A model generated the notes under the pieces. The model searched no databases, was not told where the DNA came from, and saw nothing but the letters and a program-made list of their open reading frames with translations. Below are positions 35,001 to 50,300 of a DNA stretch of 64,000 nucleotides, piece by piece. The stretch is from positions 100,761,637 through 100,825,636 of the forward strand of contig NC_133665.1 of assembly GCF_037893015.1 (NCBI RefSeq), written 5' to 3'. The stretch comes from Macrotis lagotis (Eukaryota; Chordata; Mammalia; Peramelemorphia; Peramelidae). Made by a program: the position numbers and the translations under genes. Position 1 is the first letter of the stretch, and the number at the start of each line of letters is the position of its first letter.

Positions 35001-38000
35001 TTGCAGAAGATGAAATACCCATGAAATGGCCTTGGCAAGTGAGTATTCAAGAAGGCAAAAATCACCTGTGTGGTGGGTCCGTAATTGCCCCCAGATGGAT
35101 CCTGACAACTGCTAATTGCGTGAATAGGTGAGTTGAGCCTTTCCAAGGTACTTTGTGAGCTAATCAGTCAATCAGTATATTGTTCTCGATAAATATCATT
35201 TACCCTACCCATCTTACAGTATTGTGGGGATCATGCTTTGTAAACTGTCTTGTGATTCTGGCAGAATAATTGGGTTAGGTGGGGTTGGGGGTGGGGAGGT
35301 TGGGTTCAAGGAGGATGATCTGGAAAACAGGAAAGAGTCCAGAAAAGTAAGGATAGTGTCACCATTCCAACTGGGGTAGGTAGAAAGAGTTATAGAAAGA
35401 GAAAGAGGTGGCAGGAAGTACAGGGTGTGGGTTTAATTGGGTGAAAAATGACCACTTGAGAGGGCCAACTTAATGCAGAATCACAGGATTTCAGCAGAAC
35501 AGACTAAAATCTATACAGTGTCTCCAACAAGTAGTCATCTAGCACCTGTTCAAATGAGGAATTAAAAAAACAACCCTACCTCTCAAATCAAACTGTCTAC
35601 TTTTTGACAACTTTACTGTTTTGAATAATATTAAGATTTGGCTTAAACTCAGTTAACCATCAAGTCAACAGTAAATATTGGGGAAACAAAGAAAGGGGAA
35701 GAATAAATGAATGAATAAAAGAATGGATGGATGAATGAGGCCAATAGATAAATGAATGGATAAGTTAGTGGATGAAGAAATAGAACAACTCGCAACCCAA
35801 CCCAAGGAGCTGACATCTCAATAGGGGAAACTACATGCAATTAAGTATAGATACAAGATCTAGTCATAGTAGATGAGAATTAATGGGACAGTGGAAGGCA
35901 CTAGCCAGGGAGTAGGCCTCTTGATGAGTCTTAAAGGAAACCAGGCAAGCCTGGAAAGGGAGATGAGGAAGGAGAGTTGTCGACATGGGTGACAGGCCAA
36001 TGCAAAGGCATGAGATCTACCAAACCAAAGTCTGCTGCCCAGCAGCTCTTTGCTCTTCCTTGTGTGCCCTCCTTTCTCACCCCACTTATTCACAGTCAAA
36101 CTGATCAAGGTAACTCCTTGAAGCTATTTGAAACTAATTCTTGAAACTTTTTAAAGACTTAAAATTATGTCCCTCTTTGTGTCTTCTCCAGGCTAAGCAG
36201 TTCTATTTCATTGAACAGATTTTCATATGATCTGTTCTTTAGTCCTTATATCATTCTACTAAATCTCCTCAAGTCTATTTCCTTCTCACCTAGCACTGAA
36301 CACAATATTTCAAGAGAACCATAGTGGGGAAAAAATGTTAGATTTGGAATCATATAACCTGGATTTAAATGTCACTTACCTTCTCTGGACTTCAGTTTTT
36401 TCCTCAAATAATAATTTTTTAAAAAGATAGCTACAAGTTCAATCTCAACAATATGATCTTAAACTTGTTCTGAGAAACATGGTGTAGCAGGACTAGAGAG
36501 GAGATGATTCTGTTGCCCCTCTGCTCTGTTCAGATCACATCTGGATTATTGTTTAGTTTTGGGGGGCCACATTTTAGGGAGGATATTGGCAAGCTTGGGC
36601 AGCATCCAGAAAAGCACAGGGTGGGCAGCACCTTGAAATTATGTCATATGAGGATTGGCCAAAGAAAATGAGAATATTTATCCTAGTGAAAACTTGGGGG
36701 GTATAGTAAGAAAGGGGACACATCATAGTTCTCTCCAGATAATTAAAGGACTTTAATGAAAATGAAATTAGATTTGTTCTATTTTTGTCCTAGGAATCAA
36801 ATTTAGGGGGGGGAAATGAATGGAAGTTGCAAAGAGGCATTTGAGCTTGATGAAAAGAAAACTTTCTAATGACTAGAACTATCCCAAAGCAAAATGGATT
36901 TTCTTAGAAAGTTGTGGTTTCTCACTCCCCTTGAGTTCTTTGAAGAGAGGTTAGCTTCTGTTCAAGTTTTGAATTTTTCTTTTTTTTTTTCTTTTTCTTT
37001 TTCTTTTTTTTTGGAGGCAATTGGGTTAAGTGACTTGCTCAGAGTTACAAAGCTACTAAGTGTCTGAGGCTTAATTTAGAACTCAGGACCTCTTGGCTCC
37101 AGAGTTGCTATTCTATCCACTGTGCCACCTAGCTGTTTCCAGGTTGAACTTCCTGCTCTAAGATTTTCTGATTCAATGTCATCTGCAAGTTTGATCAAGC
37201 TGACATCCATGCCTTTACCCAAATCATTGCCAAATACAATAGTATACATAGGGCCACAGGCAGATTCTCATGACTTCTCACAAGAGACCTCCCTTTCAGA
37301 AGGTATGATCACCGACTCTTTGAAGATGAGCATTTTCAACAAATTCTGAATCTTAGTTCTGCTTGATGTCAGCATAAATAAATGTGGTGGTTGGAAAACA
37401 AATGGAAAAGATTTTGACTCAGTAAAAGGAAGAATTTTCTAATAATCAGTAGCATTCTATAATATTGGCACTCTGGATTCAGAGTGATCTCCCTATTACT
37501 GGTTGGTATTCAAATATAGTATAGATTACCACATATCAGGGAGACTGCAGAGGGAATTACTGATGCTTAAAAGACCTTGTTAAGATTCTGTGACTCTGAA
37601 ATCACACCACCATACAGCATTCTCAAAAGCCAAGGTGCTGTTGCCTTTAGTCAAGTCACAGATCTTACAGAGTGAATCATCTAGTCCAACCTCTCTCATT
37701 TTGCAGATGGATAAACTATGGTCCAAGTGTTTCAGTAGCTTACGTAAGATCACCCAACTAGCAGATTCAGGGTCCCCTAGCTAGCAAATGGTATGGTCAG
37801 GACTCCAGGGCATGTTTTCTGATTTTTCCTTTCCCACAAGTCCAGTGCTCTTTACACTAAATGGGCTGATGACAATGGTAATGTCTTTCCTCTTTCCAGC
37901 AGAAATATTACTTTTAATGTCTTAATGGGGAGTTCGAAGCTCAGTGAAACAAACGACACAAATGCTCTTCGAGTCCCAGTCAAGAAAGTGGTAATCCATT

Positions 38001-41000
38001 CCAACTACCAAAGCAGCAGATACTGGACCTGGATTGGCCATGAGAACAACATAGCTCTTCTCAAGCTGGTCCATAGGGTGAATTACACCAAGTATATTAC
38101 CCCAGTCTGCCTTGCCCCTTCCAAGATGGAAGTGAGATCCGGGTCCCTTTGCTGGGTCACAGGCTGGGGCCAGACCAGTATAGGCAAAAAGAAACATAAA
38201 GGTGAGGAAATAGTCCCATGGAAGGAAGGAGCCAGCCTTGATCTCCTCTCCTAGAGTTCTTCAGTGGTTTGGGGTTCTTCCTCTTTAGCTTTAGTATAAC
38301 TTAGCCTTCACCATATCCACTTAACTTCTAAGTTCTGCTTGCCATATACATTTCTATCTGTCAACTTCCTGATTAATCTAATTTTATTTATTAATTAATC
38401 TAACCTACTAGTCTACTATTTCCCCAGGAAGGGCATTTACCATTCCTGAGCAAATGATAGCAGCCACAATTTCCTACCTGTTTGAGTTTTGCAGTATGTG
38501 GGTCTGCTGATAGGTTCATTTCTGGCATCTATGTCCTCTGAGTCACTGCTGGGTCCTGAGACCCTTCTCCAATATATCATGATTTGATCCCGGTCCTTTA
38601 CTTTTGTTCCCCAGTGCCCCGCCCCCATTTAGTCAATCCACTCCCCTCCTCCCCAGGAAAGTTTATACTAAGGGACAAGGGCCTAAATGAATCCCCTTCC
38701 CCTCCAGAGCATTTGTACTTAGGTGGAGGAAACTGAATGAGACATGATTTAACAAATTGTTCTCTGATGATGGAAAATAATGATAATGGAAAAAATAAGA
38801 CTTTTTTTTAAATGAAGAGAGAGATTTTGTCGGTATTTTTGGTCCTCTTCAAATCACAACCACTAAACCAGTGCTTTAGGATTAAAGGGAGAGGGGTGAG
38901 GAAGAACCAACAGGAGCAGGAACCTGCAGCTAGGTCAACACTAGATCTCAGGTAAGAGGATTTGCTTTTCAGTCCTGATATATGACCTGGATCTGGACCT
39001 CCATTTTCTTATCTGTAACAAGAGGGACTGCACTCAGTGATCCTAGAAGATGCTTTCTGTAGCCTTGGCACTGTGCTTGGGCTTTTACAAATATGAGCTT
39101 GTTGAATTGTCCTGGCCATCCTGGGAGGCAAGTCCTGTTGTTAATCTTGTTTTACTTTATTGTTGCTGTCTAATCCAGGGTGTAACTGAGCAGCAATTCC
39201 CTTACAGAAATCTCTTCCCTTGAAGGTCTCCAATATAGTAGGGAACTCAAACTCATTATCCCTCAAAGCAGCTAGCTCCTTTTCCTTTTGGACGGCTTTA
39301 GTTGTTCAAAGATTTCCCCCAGATTATGTGCTAAAATGTGTAATTCTTGCAACTGTGCTAATTGCTCAGTTTATTTGTTCTCCAAACATTTATTAAATGT
39401 CTATTACATTGCACAATTCTGTACTAGGCCTTACATCATTTGTAATCTCTCATCCCCATGGTGGGACTTACAATGCTTGAAGACAGCCATCCTCCCTAGA
39501 AGTCTCCTCTCAAGCTAAGCATGCCCTATTCCATCAGGGTCCAGATGTGGGATGGAGAATCTGAAGAAGGCTTAGAGCTCACTCATCAAGTCCAGCCCCC
39601 TTACTTTAGAGGAAGAAACAAGACCAGAAGGAGAAATGACTTGCCCACAGTCATACATTAGGTTGCAAAGTTAAGATCCAAACCTAAGTTCTCTGATCCC
39701 AAAACTAGTGCTCGTGTGCAAACACAGAGAGAAATCGGCCTGGTTCTAGATTAGATGTCCTAAATTTAGCAAGCACTTCAAAGGTCTAGTCTGGCTATTT
39801 TGAATCCCCTGGACTGACTTGAGGTGAGGCTTCTGTGTTCTTTTTCCCCTTTTGGCTTCCACTGAAAATTGTTCTTATGTCTCTGGACTGAGTTCATTGT
39901 TCCATTCTACAATCTCAAGCTCATTCTGAGCCAATTGAAAAAGGCTTCTAAAGGCCTGGCAAACTTGTAAGGAATTACCCATCCTGCTATAACAGCTTGG
40001 CTAAGTGTCTTTATTACCCTATTTTCATTAGGAAATGAATATAGATTACCAACAGATAAATAGAACAATTCCCATCCCCTCACAATCAGAATATTCACTA
40101 CAATTCATGGGCTACCCCTCAAAGGCTTGCTTCTTTGGGAATTATTTAAGGAATTATGTCACCCAAGGATCACCTGATAGAATATGGCATATTTAGCCTA
40201 AGAAGAGACATAGAGGTAGAGGAGGATAAGATAACTGTCTTTAGGCATTAAAAGACCTATCATAAAGATGGGGATTAGATGTATTCTGCTCAGTCTCAAA
40301 GGGTAGAACTGAGAGGGATAGAAATAGTTAAAATACAAATTTTTGTTTGTTTTTATGTGTGAGGCAATGGGGTTAAGTGACTGGCCCAGGGTCACCTAGC
40401 TAGTAAATATCAAGTGTCTGAGATTGAATTTGAACTCAGGTCCTTTGGACTCCAGGGCCGGTGCTCTATCTACTGTGCCATTTAGCTGCCCAAGAGGGAG
40501 ATTTTGGAAATTGAATGCGCTCCCTTGGGAGGTTATTGTAGGACTAGAAGTAGTGTCCTGGTTGTTCTCTTGGCAGGAAGACTCTGGCTCAGATTCAGGT
40601 TGACCAAAATGCCCTCTCTGAAGTCCCTTCAACACAATATCCTATACCTCTGAATTCAGGGCACCTGCCTGCTCCTGCTTCCTAGGGGACATCATTCCTC
40701 ATCCTTTTCAGAATTCAGTGGAAGCGGGGGCGGGGGGGAGATGAACACTGAGAAAAGAACAGGAGAGAAATTGAGGTCCTTTCTTTGCTCTCCCTTTCCT
40801 GAACCATGCAAACTAACCACAGTGGATAAAGAAAATTCTAAGAGGCTGCCCATACTAGTGAGGTCATCCTTGAGAAGACCTGAGGGCTTGAGGATTTTCT
40901 GATTGAGGTGGGGGGATGGCAGGTGGCTCCTGGAACCCAGAAGGCTCTAACCACAGTGGCCTATCCCACAGAACAACTGTCTCCAGTCCTTCAACAAGCG

Positions 41001-41816
41001 GAGATCACAATCATGAGCAATGATGACTGTGACACTGCCTACCACGATGTCTCTAAAGTGTCCAGCATTGTCCGCATCATCTCCGACACCATGCTGTGCA
41101 GCTATTATTCCCGAGGAGGAGACTTCTGCTTTGTGAGTTCTATGCCTGGGAGCTTAACAACAATAATAATAGGGGCGGCTAGGTGGCGTAGTGGATAAAG
41201 CACCATCCTTGGAGTCAGGAGTACCTGGGTTCAAATCCGGTCTCAGACACTTAATAATTACCTAGCTGTGTGGCCTTGGGCAAGCCACTTAACCCCATTT
41301 GCCTTGAAAAAACCTAAAAAAAATCCAATAATAATAGTAATATGTGGACTGATGGGTTGATGACACCACAGACAGGGACTCCCTCTCCCCTCCATTCTTT
41401 GTTGTCAGAGAAGGGGATGATTTCAGGAGCTCCTCTTGGAGCTCTGGGTGGACAAAGCGCCACCACACAAACTTCAGAAAGTATTTGTGGGGTAACCAGA
41501 TGGCACCATAACCTGTGGAGTTTTGGGCCTGGAGTCAGGAAGCCCTGAGTTCAAATCCAGCTTCAGACACATTTGAGCAGTGTGACCCTGGGCAAGTCAC
41601 TGTAACCTCTGACTACCTCAGTTTCCTCATCTATAAAATGGGGATAATCATAGCTCCTCCCTCCCAGGATTATAGTAAGGTTAAAATGGGATGACGTTAA
41701 TGAAGTACTTGGCAAACTTAGGACACTATATGAATGGCATTATCCTTTATCAGTGCTATTGTAAATTGTTGTCATTACAAATGATAGCAATAATTAATCA
41801 TTATTACAGCCTACAT

Positions 41817-41853
<37 letters not shown>

Positions 41854-43425
41854 AAGTATTTCCATAGTACCAGCACTGGGCTCGGTACTATATGAATATT
41901 ATTAGCTCATTAGATCTTCATAACCATCTTGGGAGGCAGGTACTATTGTTATCCTTGATTTACATTGTTTTTGGTATCTAATCCAAGGTATAACTGAGCA
42001 GGAATCCTTTCACAAAATTCCTGAAAATTACTCAGCCAGTCTCTTCTCTTGAAGGTCTCCAAATACAGTAGGGAACACAAGCACTTTCTTTTTTGGACAA
42101 TTTTAGTTGTTAAGAAGTTTTCCCTCACATTGTATTAAAAATCTGCATATTTTGCAACTTTGCTAATTACTCATTTCATTCATTCTCCAAACATTTATTA
42201 AATGCTTATTATATTACATTAGTCCTGGGGTTAAAACAGTATCCCCCCTAGGTATTTTTCAAAGTACTTTAATGTTTTATTTCTCCCAATTTCATGTAAA
42301 AACAATTTGAATATTTTTTTTTCAAATTTTGAGTTCCAGATTCTCTTCCTCCCTCCCCTTCTCTCTCATTGAGAAGGCAAGCAATTTTAGATAAGTCATA
42401 CATGTGCAGTCATGAAAAACACATTTCCATGTAAGTCATGCTGTTGAAAGAAAACACTAATCAAAAAAAGCTTAAGTATTTTGTTTAGCATTTTTCATCA
42501 CAAGTCCTTCAGAGCTGTTTGGATTTCTGTGTTGCTGAGAATAGCTAAGTTATTTATAAATCATCATTATACAATATGTTCCTGTATGCAAAGTTCTCCT
42601 GGTTCTGCTCTTGTCACTTTGTATCATTACCTCTAAGTGTTTCCAGGTTTTCCTGACAGCACAATAGTATTTTATCACAATCATATACTGTAAGTTATTA
42701 GCCATTCCCCAATTGATGGGCATCCCTTCAATTTCTAGTTCTTTACCACCACAAAAAGAGCTGCTTAAAATATTTTTGTACATGTGTTTTTTTCTTTCTG
42801 TTTTTTAAAATCTCTTTGGGATATAGACCTAATGGTGGTGTTGCTTGGTCATTTTTAGGGTTTTATAGTTCTCCAGAATGGTTGAATCAGTATACAGTTT
42901 CACCAACAGTAAATCTGTGTCTTAATTTTCCCACATACTCTCCAACATTTGTCATTTTTCTTTTTCTGTCATATTAGCCAATCTAATAGGTGCAGAATAT
43001 GTTAGCTCAGAGTTGTTTGAATTTGCATTTCTCCAGCCAATAGTTATTTAGAGCATTTTTATGTGAGTAGATAATTTTGATTACATTGTCTAAAAAATGC
43101 CTTTTTTATATTCTTTGGCAATTTGTCAATTTGAGGAATGACTCTTATTTCTATAAATTTGACTTGGTTCTCTATGTATGTGAGAAATAAGGTCTTTATC
43201 AGAAAGACTTGCTGTAAATTTTTTCACAGTAATGATCATTGACTATGTATTTCCCTCCATCCCATTCCCCTTGTTTATTCTTATCCTTTACCCTGTCCAT
43301 TCTCACTTAAAAACACATGCAACAGCTCATCACCGTTTTCCAACTAAACTGGTTTTTTGTTTTCATTTTTAAGTTAAATTATTTTCTATAATCAAACATT
43401 ATTTCCCCCCTCCCACTTCTGCCCC

Positions 43426-43484
<59 letters not shown>

Positions 43485-44284
43485 AAAAGAAAAGTAATCT
43501 TTGTCACAGATTTTCATGGTCAAGCAAAACGAATTCTCATTTAGGCCTTGTCCAAAAATATGTATCTCATTCGACTTGTTAGTCAAATAACTCTTTGCTA
43601 GATTATTAAATCATTTATTAAATGCTTCCTAAGTATTAGCCACTGTTCTAAACACTAGGAATACACAAAGGAACAAAAGATAGCTCTTGTCCTCAGGAAG
43701 TAGATGGTGTCCAGGCTCCCTGGACCTGATCATTGTGTGAATTGGAGCTCTTAAGTCTTTCAGAATGGTTTGTTTTTATAAAAATGTTATTTTTATAGAA
43801 TGAATTATTTTCATGTTTCTCTCTTTACTTTAGTCTATATCAGGTTTCCCAGATTTCTCTGAAATCATCCCCTCCATCATTTTTTACTACACAATAGCAT
43901 TCTATTATATTCCTATACCGTAGCTTTCAATCATTGCTTACCTCATAAACACCATCTTCATTTCTAGTTCTTTGAATTACAAAGAGTAGTTACAAATAGT
44001 TTTGGACATATAGGACCTGATCTATTCATTTTGAACAAAAGTACCACCTTATCAAGTCTCAATGATTCTTATAAAATCAAATTTAAACCTTCGTACTAAG
44101 AACACTAGTTCCCTTATTTTTTCCTACCTATACTCTGTATCTTGGTATATAGACCTTTGAGACTAAATATTATTTCTGCCTCTTTTTTTAGATAGTTTTC
44201 TGTGAATTACTAGTCTTCTCCATTGCTATCCTTCCTATTTTTGAAATTGTGATATTTGAAATTGTGATAACTAACACATTATAC

Positions 44285-44318
<34 letters not shown>

Positions 44319-47300
44319 TTGTGTGTGTGTCCATATACATAAATGTATACATATATGTTCACCTTCCTGGATCTCTACCTTGTCATGACAAAGGGGCTTG
44401 CATAGCTCAATAAAACTATGAGCTATGCCATACAAGGTTACCCAGAAAGGACAGGTCATAGTAATGAGTTAGGACAAAAAGTAATACACTGGAGAAGGAA
44501 AAGTCCATGGACAGTATTAAAATCATAAAAGAGATAACATCAGAATATGAGCCCTCAGGTTGGAGGATGTCCTATGTACTATTGATGAAGAACAGAGGAC
44601 AACTACAAGAAGTTCCAGAAAGAATGAAGCAGATAAGCTAAAGCTGAAAGAAAGCTCAGTTGTGAATGTGTCTGATAACAAAAATCTGATGCTGTAAAGA
44701 TCAATTTTGTATAGAAACTTGGAAATGTAAGATCTGTGAACTAAGGTAAACTGAATGTGACCAAATAGGAGACAGATTAAACATTGACGTCTTGTGTATC
44801 CGTGAACTAAATGAATGGGAATGGGAGAATTTAATTCATGTTACGTTACATTATTTGGGCAAGGATTCCTTAGAAGAAATGGAGTAGTCTTTCTAATTAA
44901 TAAATGAGTTAGAAAAGCAGTGCTGGAGTATAATCTCAAAAATAATGGCATATCTGTTTGAATCCAAGACAAACTGTTCAACATCTTGGTAATACAAGTT
45001 GATACTCCAATCACTGATGCCTTAGAGGCTAACGTTGATCAGTTCTATGAAGCTCTACAAGTCTTCTAGAAATAATATCAAAAAAGATTTGATATTCATC
45101 ACAGTATTGGAATGCTAAAACAGAAAATTAGGGTTTTGTCAAAATAATTCACTAATCAAGGCATACACTCTCTTTCCATAACCCAAAAGGTTATGGACCT
45201 CACCAGATGTTCATTATTGAAGTCAGATTAATTATATATTTTGCAGCCAAAGGTGGAAAAGCTCTGTACAGTTAGTTAAAACAAGATCTGGAACTGACTG
45301 GGGCTCAGATCAAGAGCTTCTTATTGAAAAATTGATATTTAAATTGAAAAAAAAGACCATGTAGGTACGACCTAAATAAATATCCCTTGTAAATATGGAG
45401 GGGAAGTAATGAATAGATTTAAGGGATTAGATCTGTTTGATAGAATGCCTGAAGAATTATGGCCAGAAAATTGTAATAGCATATGGGAGGCAAAAATAAA
45501 AACGTACAAAAGAAAAAGAAAAACAAGGAAACAAAAAGACTGTCTGATGAGGCTTTACAAATAGCTGAAGAAAGGATGAAAGGAAAAGGAGAAAGTTAAA
45601 AGATATACCAAACAATGCAGAATTCCAGAGAATAAAAAGGAGAAATAATGTTTTATTATATGAGCAATGCAGAGAGATAGAATGGGAAAGACAAGAGATC
45701 TCTTTAAGAAAATTAGAGGTAGAGACTTCCAGCCAAGATGGCGGAGAGAAGACAGGCACAGTTCTAAAGTCTTCTGATCTCTTCCCTATCTATCACATGA
45801 AACAAACCTCTTAAAAGAAATCTGACCCACAAAACCCAGAAAGAAAAGCCAGGAGAAAGAACATCTACCTCAGGATTTCTCTCCCACAGCAGCTTTGGCC
45901 GAATTCGGGCAGGTGAGTCTGGGCTCAGAGGGAGGATCAGCCCCAGATCAGCCAGATTAACAGCTGAATTGAAACCCAGAGTCTGAGGGCCCGAGAGCCA
46001 GACCTGCTGGGTCAGCAGTGGGGCTGGACGAAAGGGGCTTGGGTCTGCAGAGAAACAGAGGCACTGGTGTTGGTGCTGTCCCCAAGGAGCTTGGGGACCG
46101 GACTTGGGGGAGAGTCCTGGTGCAGGAGAGCTATGGACACCATCCCTGGGCTTCTCGGGTCTGAGAAACCCTGAGTCCACACCTCCACTGCACTGAGACC
46201 TCTTCCCAAACAAACAAATGCAAACTACTTCTGCCTCAGGCCCAGGTGTGTGAACAGAAGAACTGGCCTCAGGCCAGGGTAAAGCCCACCATTGATTGAA
46301 GGCAAAAGAATTCAATAGCTCCAACTCCTCCCGTCAAGCAAAGGGAGAAGGCCTCTCAACCAAGGTCACAGACATTCCAGAGAAAGCAACCAGCACCTCC
46401 TACTGGCCAGCCAGAGAAACTGCAGTCAGTGAATAAAGCCTTTAGCAATCCCAAGCCCAGGTGAACCAGCCCCCCCCCCCAACTCAAGGTCTTAGCATAA
46501 TGAAGAAGGGTCAGCGGAAAGGTGAATCCATAGAAAAATTCCGGGAAGGGAAAGACCCCAACTCAGAGAGACCTGGAACCTCTGAGGAGAATACAATCTG
46601 GTCTCCAGCACAGAAAGACTTCCTTGAAGAAATAAGGAAGGAGCTTAAAAATTTGGGAGAGACAATTAATACCTTGAAACAAGAAAACAAAACCTTAGAA
46701 AGTACAATTGGACAAACACAAAAGGAGAATAAATCTCTCAGATCATCAATTGGACAATTACAAAATGAGAATAATTCTCTCAGATCCTCAAATGAGCAAA
46801 TGCAAAAAGAAATTAATTCTCTCAAAACTCAGTTGGTCAAATGGAAAGCTCTTTCAAAAGTAGAATTGACCAATTGGAAAAGGAGTTGCAAAAGGTTAAT
46901 GAAGAAAACTCCTCCCCCCAAAAAAAGAATGGAGTCTACAGAAACTAATGACTCCATGAGACAGCAAGAGTCAGTTAAACAAAATCAAAAAATAGAAGCA
47001 AATGTAAAATACCTCATCAACAAAACCACTGACCGCAAGAATAGATTGAGGAGGGGCAACCTGAAAATTATAAGACTTCCTGAAAACATTGAAGAGAAAA
47101 AAAGCCTGGACTTAATATTACAGGATCTAGTGATGGAAAACTGCCCTGAAATCATGGAATCAGAGGGTAAAGTAGTTATTAAAAGAGTACATCGATCCCC
47201 ACCAGAAAAAGATCCTAAAATGAAAACACCAAGGAATGTTGTGGCCAAACTCGAGAACTATCAGATAAAAGAAAATCCTGCAAGCAGCCAGAAAGAAACA

Positions 47301-50300
47301 ATTTAAATATCAAGGAGCCACAGTAAGGATCACGCAGGATGTGTCTGCATCAACTTTAAGGGATCAAAGGGCCTAGAATGAGATATTTTGAAGAGCATGG
47401 GAGCTTGGAATGCAGCCAAGAATCTACTTTCCCGCAAAGCTGAGCCTTCTGTTCCAGGGAAAAAGATGGACATTTAACAAAATGGAAGAATTCCAAAAAT
47501 TTCTGATGAAAAGACCAGAGCTAAACAGAAAATTTGGACATCAAACAGGAGGTTCAAGAGACACATGAAAAGGTAAAAAAAGGGGGGGCAGTAAAAGGAA
47601 AAAAAATGCAATCCAGTAAGTTGAAACTGGCTATATCCCAGCATGGGGGGAAAAAAGATTCTCATAAACCTGGAGAAATGTAACTCTAACAGAGAGAATA
47701 CACCTAGTCAGAAATGATGGACATTCATGATCTATCCATGAGACTACTATCTAATGGGATGTAACTGGCTTTAACCCCACTTGGGAGAAAGACTCTAATA
47801 ACTCTCAGGAATTTTGACTCTATTCGATAGAATATACAGAACTAGAAAGGACAGACACTCAGAATTTTCTATAACTTAGATAGAATGATCTAAAAAAAAC
47901 ACTACCTCCCTAAAAAGGGGGACAGGAAAGAGACAGGAGCAGGGAGGAGATTGAATGGGTTAAATCTCATTACACTAAGAGGTACAAAAAACCTATGGTA
48001 ATAGTGAGGAAGAAGGGAGCAGAGGAGAAACACCTGAATCTTCTTCTCATCAGACTTGGCTTAAAGTCAACCTACACATACTCAGTTAACTTATAAAACA
48101 TCTAACCTTTCAAATATTAAAAGGGGAAAAGGGGAGGGGGGATGGAGAGAGGGAAGGGGAGTGGGGGAAATAAGGGGAAATAACAAAAGGAAGGGAAGGG
48201 AAAAGGGAAAAAGGGAAAGGGGAAAGAAAGGGGAGGGTGTGATATAGGAGGGCAAACACACTGAAGGGGGTGGTTTTCAGAAACAAAAGACTGGGGAATA
48301 TGGATAAAAGGGGGGGAAAGGGGGAAAATACAAACAGAGGGAAGATAGCACAGAGAGAATCAGTAATCATAACCTTGAATGTGAATGGGATGAACTCTCC
48401 CTTAAAATGTAAGCAAATAGCAGAGTGGATTAAAAACCAGAATCCTACAATATGCTGCTTACAAGAAACTCATTTGAAGCAGAGAGATACATATAGAGTA
48501 AAGGTAAAAGGTTGGAGCAAAATATATTTTGCTTCAGCTGAAGTAAAAAAAGCAGGGGTAGCAATCCTTATCTCAGACAAAGCAGCAGCAAAAATAGATA
48601 GCATTAAAAGAGATAAGGAAGGAAACTTTATCCTCCTAAAAGGTACCACAGACAATAAAGTCATTTCAATATTGAATATATATGCACCCAGTGGACAGCA
48701 CCCAAATTCTTAGAGGAGAAGCTGAAAGAACTACAGGAAGACATAGCAAAACTCTACTAGTGGGAGACCTCAACCTCCCGCTATCAGATCTAGATAACTG
48801 AATCATAAAACAAACAAGAAAGAAATTAGGGTGGTAAATAGATTGTTAGAAAAACTGGATATGGTAGACTTATGGAGTAAACTGAATGGGGATAGAAAGG
48901 AATATACCTTTTTCTCTGCAGTATATGGAACTTATACAAAAATTGACCATGTACTAGGACATAAAAACCTAATGATCAACTGCAGAAAGGCAGAAATAGT
49001 GAATACATCTTTCTCAGATCACAATGCAATAAAAGTTATATGCAATACTGAACCAAGTTGATATAGACCCAGAACAAATTGGAAACTGAATAACCTCATT
49101 TTAAAAAATGAGTGGACCAAAAAACAAATTATAGAAAGAATTAACCATTTTATCCTAGATAATGATAATAATGAAACAACATACCAAAACCTATAGGATT
49201 CATTCAAAGCAACTCTCAGGGGATATATTATAGCTCTGAATGCTTATATAAATAAATTGGAGAAAGAGGAAATCAATGAACTAAACATGCAACTAAAAAA
49301 ATTAGAGAAAGAACAAATCAAAAATCCCCAAACACCAAATTAGAAATTCTAAAATCGAAAGCAAAAAAACTATTGAATTAATAAATAAAACCAAAAGTTG
49401 GTATTATGAAAAAACCAATAAAATTGATAAACCTCTGGTCAATTTGATTAAAAAAAAAGAAAGAAGAAAACCAAATTGCTAGTATTATAAATGAAAAAGG
49501 TGAACTCACCACCAATGATGAGGAATTTTGCCCAACTCTATGCCAATAAATTTGATAATCTAAGTGAAATGGATGAATATTTACAAAAATATAAGTTGCC
49601 CAGGTTAAATGAAGAAGAGATTAAATACCTAAACAATGCTATCTCAGAAAAAGAAATTCAACAAGCCATTATTGAACTCCCTAAAAAAAATCTTCAGGGC
49701 CTGTTGGATTCACAAGTGAATTCTACCAAACATTTAAGGAACAATTGGTTCCAATCCTATACAAATTCTTTGGAAAAAGAGGGAAATATGGAACTCTGCC
49801 TAACTCTTTCTATGAAACCAATATGGTACTGTTACCTAAACCATGAAGAGTTAAAACAGAGAAAGAAAATTATAGACCTATTTCCCTGATGAATATAGAT
49901 GCAAAAATCTTAAATAAAATCTTAGCAAAACAACTACAAGTCATCACTAGGATAATACATTATGATCAAGTAGGATTTATTCCAGGAATGCAGGGTTGGT
50001 TCAATATTAGGAAAACTGTTAGTATACTCAATTATATCAACAACAAACCTATCAGAAATCATATGATCATATCAATAGATGCTGAAAAACTTTTGACAAA
50101 ATACAGCATCCATTCCTATTAAAAATACTAGAGACCATAGGAATAAATGGACTGTTCCTTAAAATAATTAGCAGTATCTATCTGAAACCATCAACAAGCA
50201 TTATATTCAATGGAGAGAGGCTAGAGGCATTCCCAGTAAGATCAGGGGTGAAACAAGGGTGTCCATTATCACCACTACTATTCAATATTGTATTAGGAAT

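Noticed and set aside
46511-47248. Minus-strand open frames opposite L1 ORF1
   Set aside because: Shadows of the ORF1 coding sequence with no family match.
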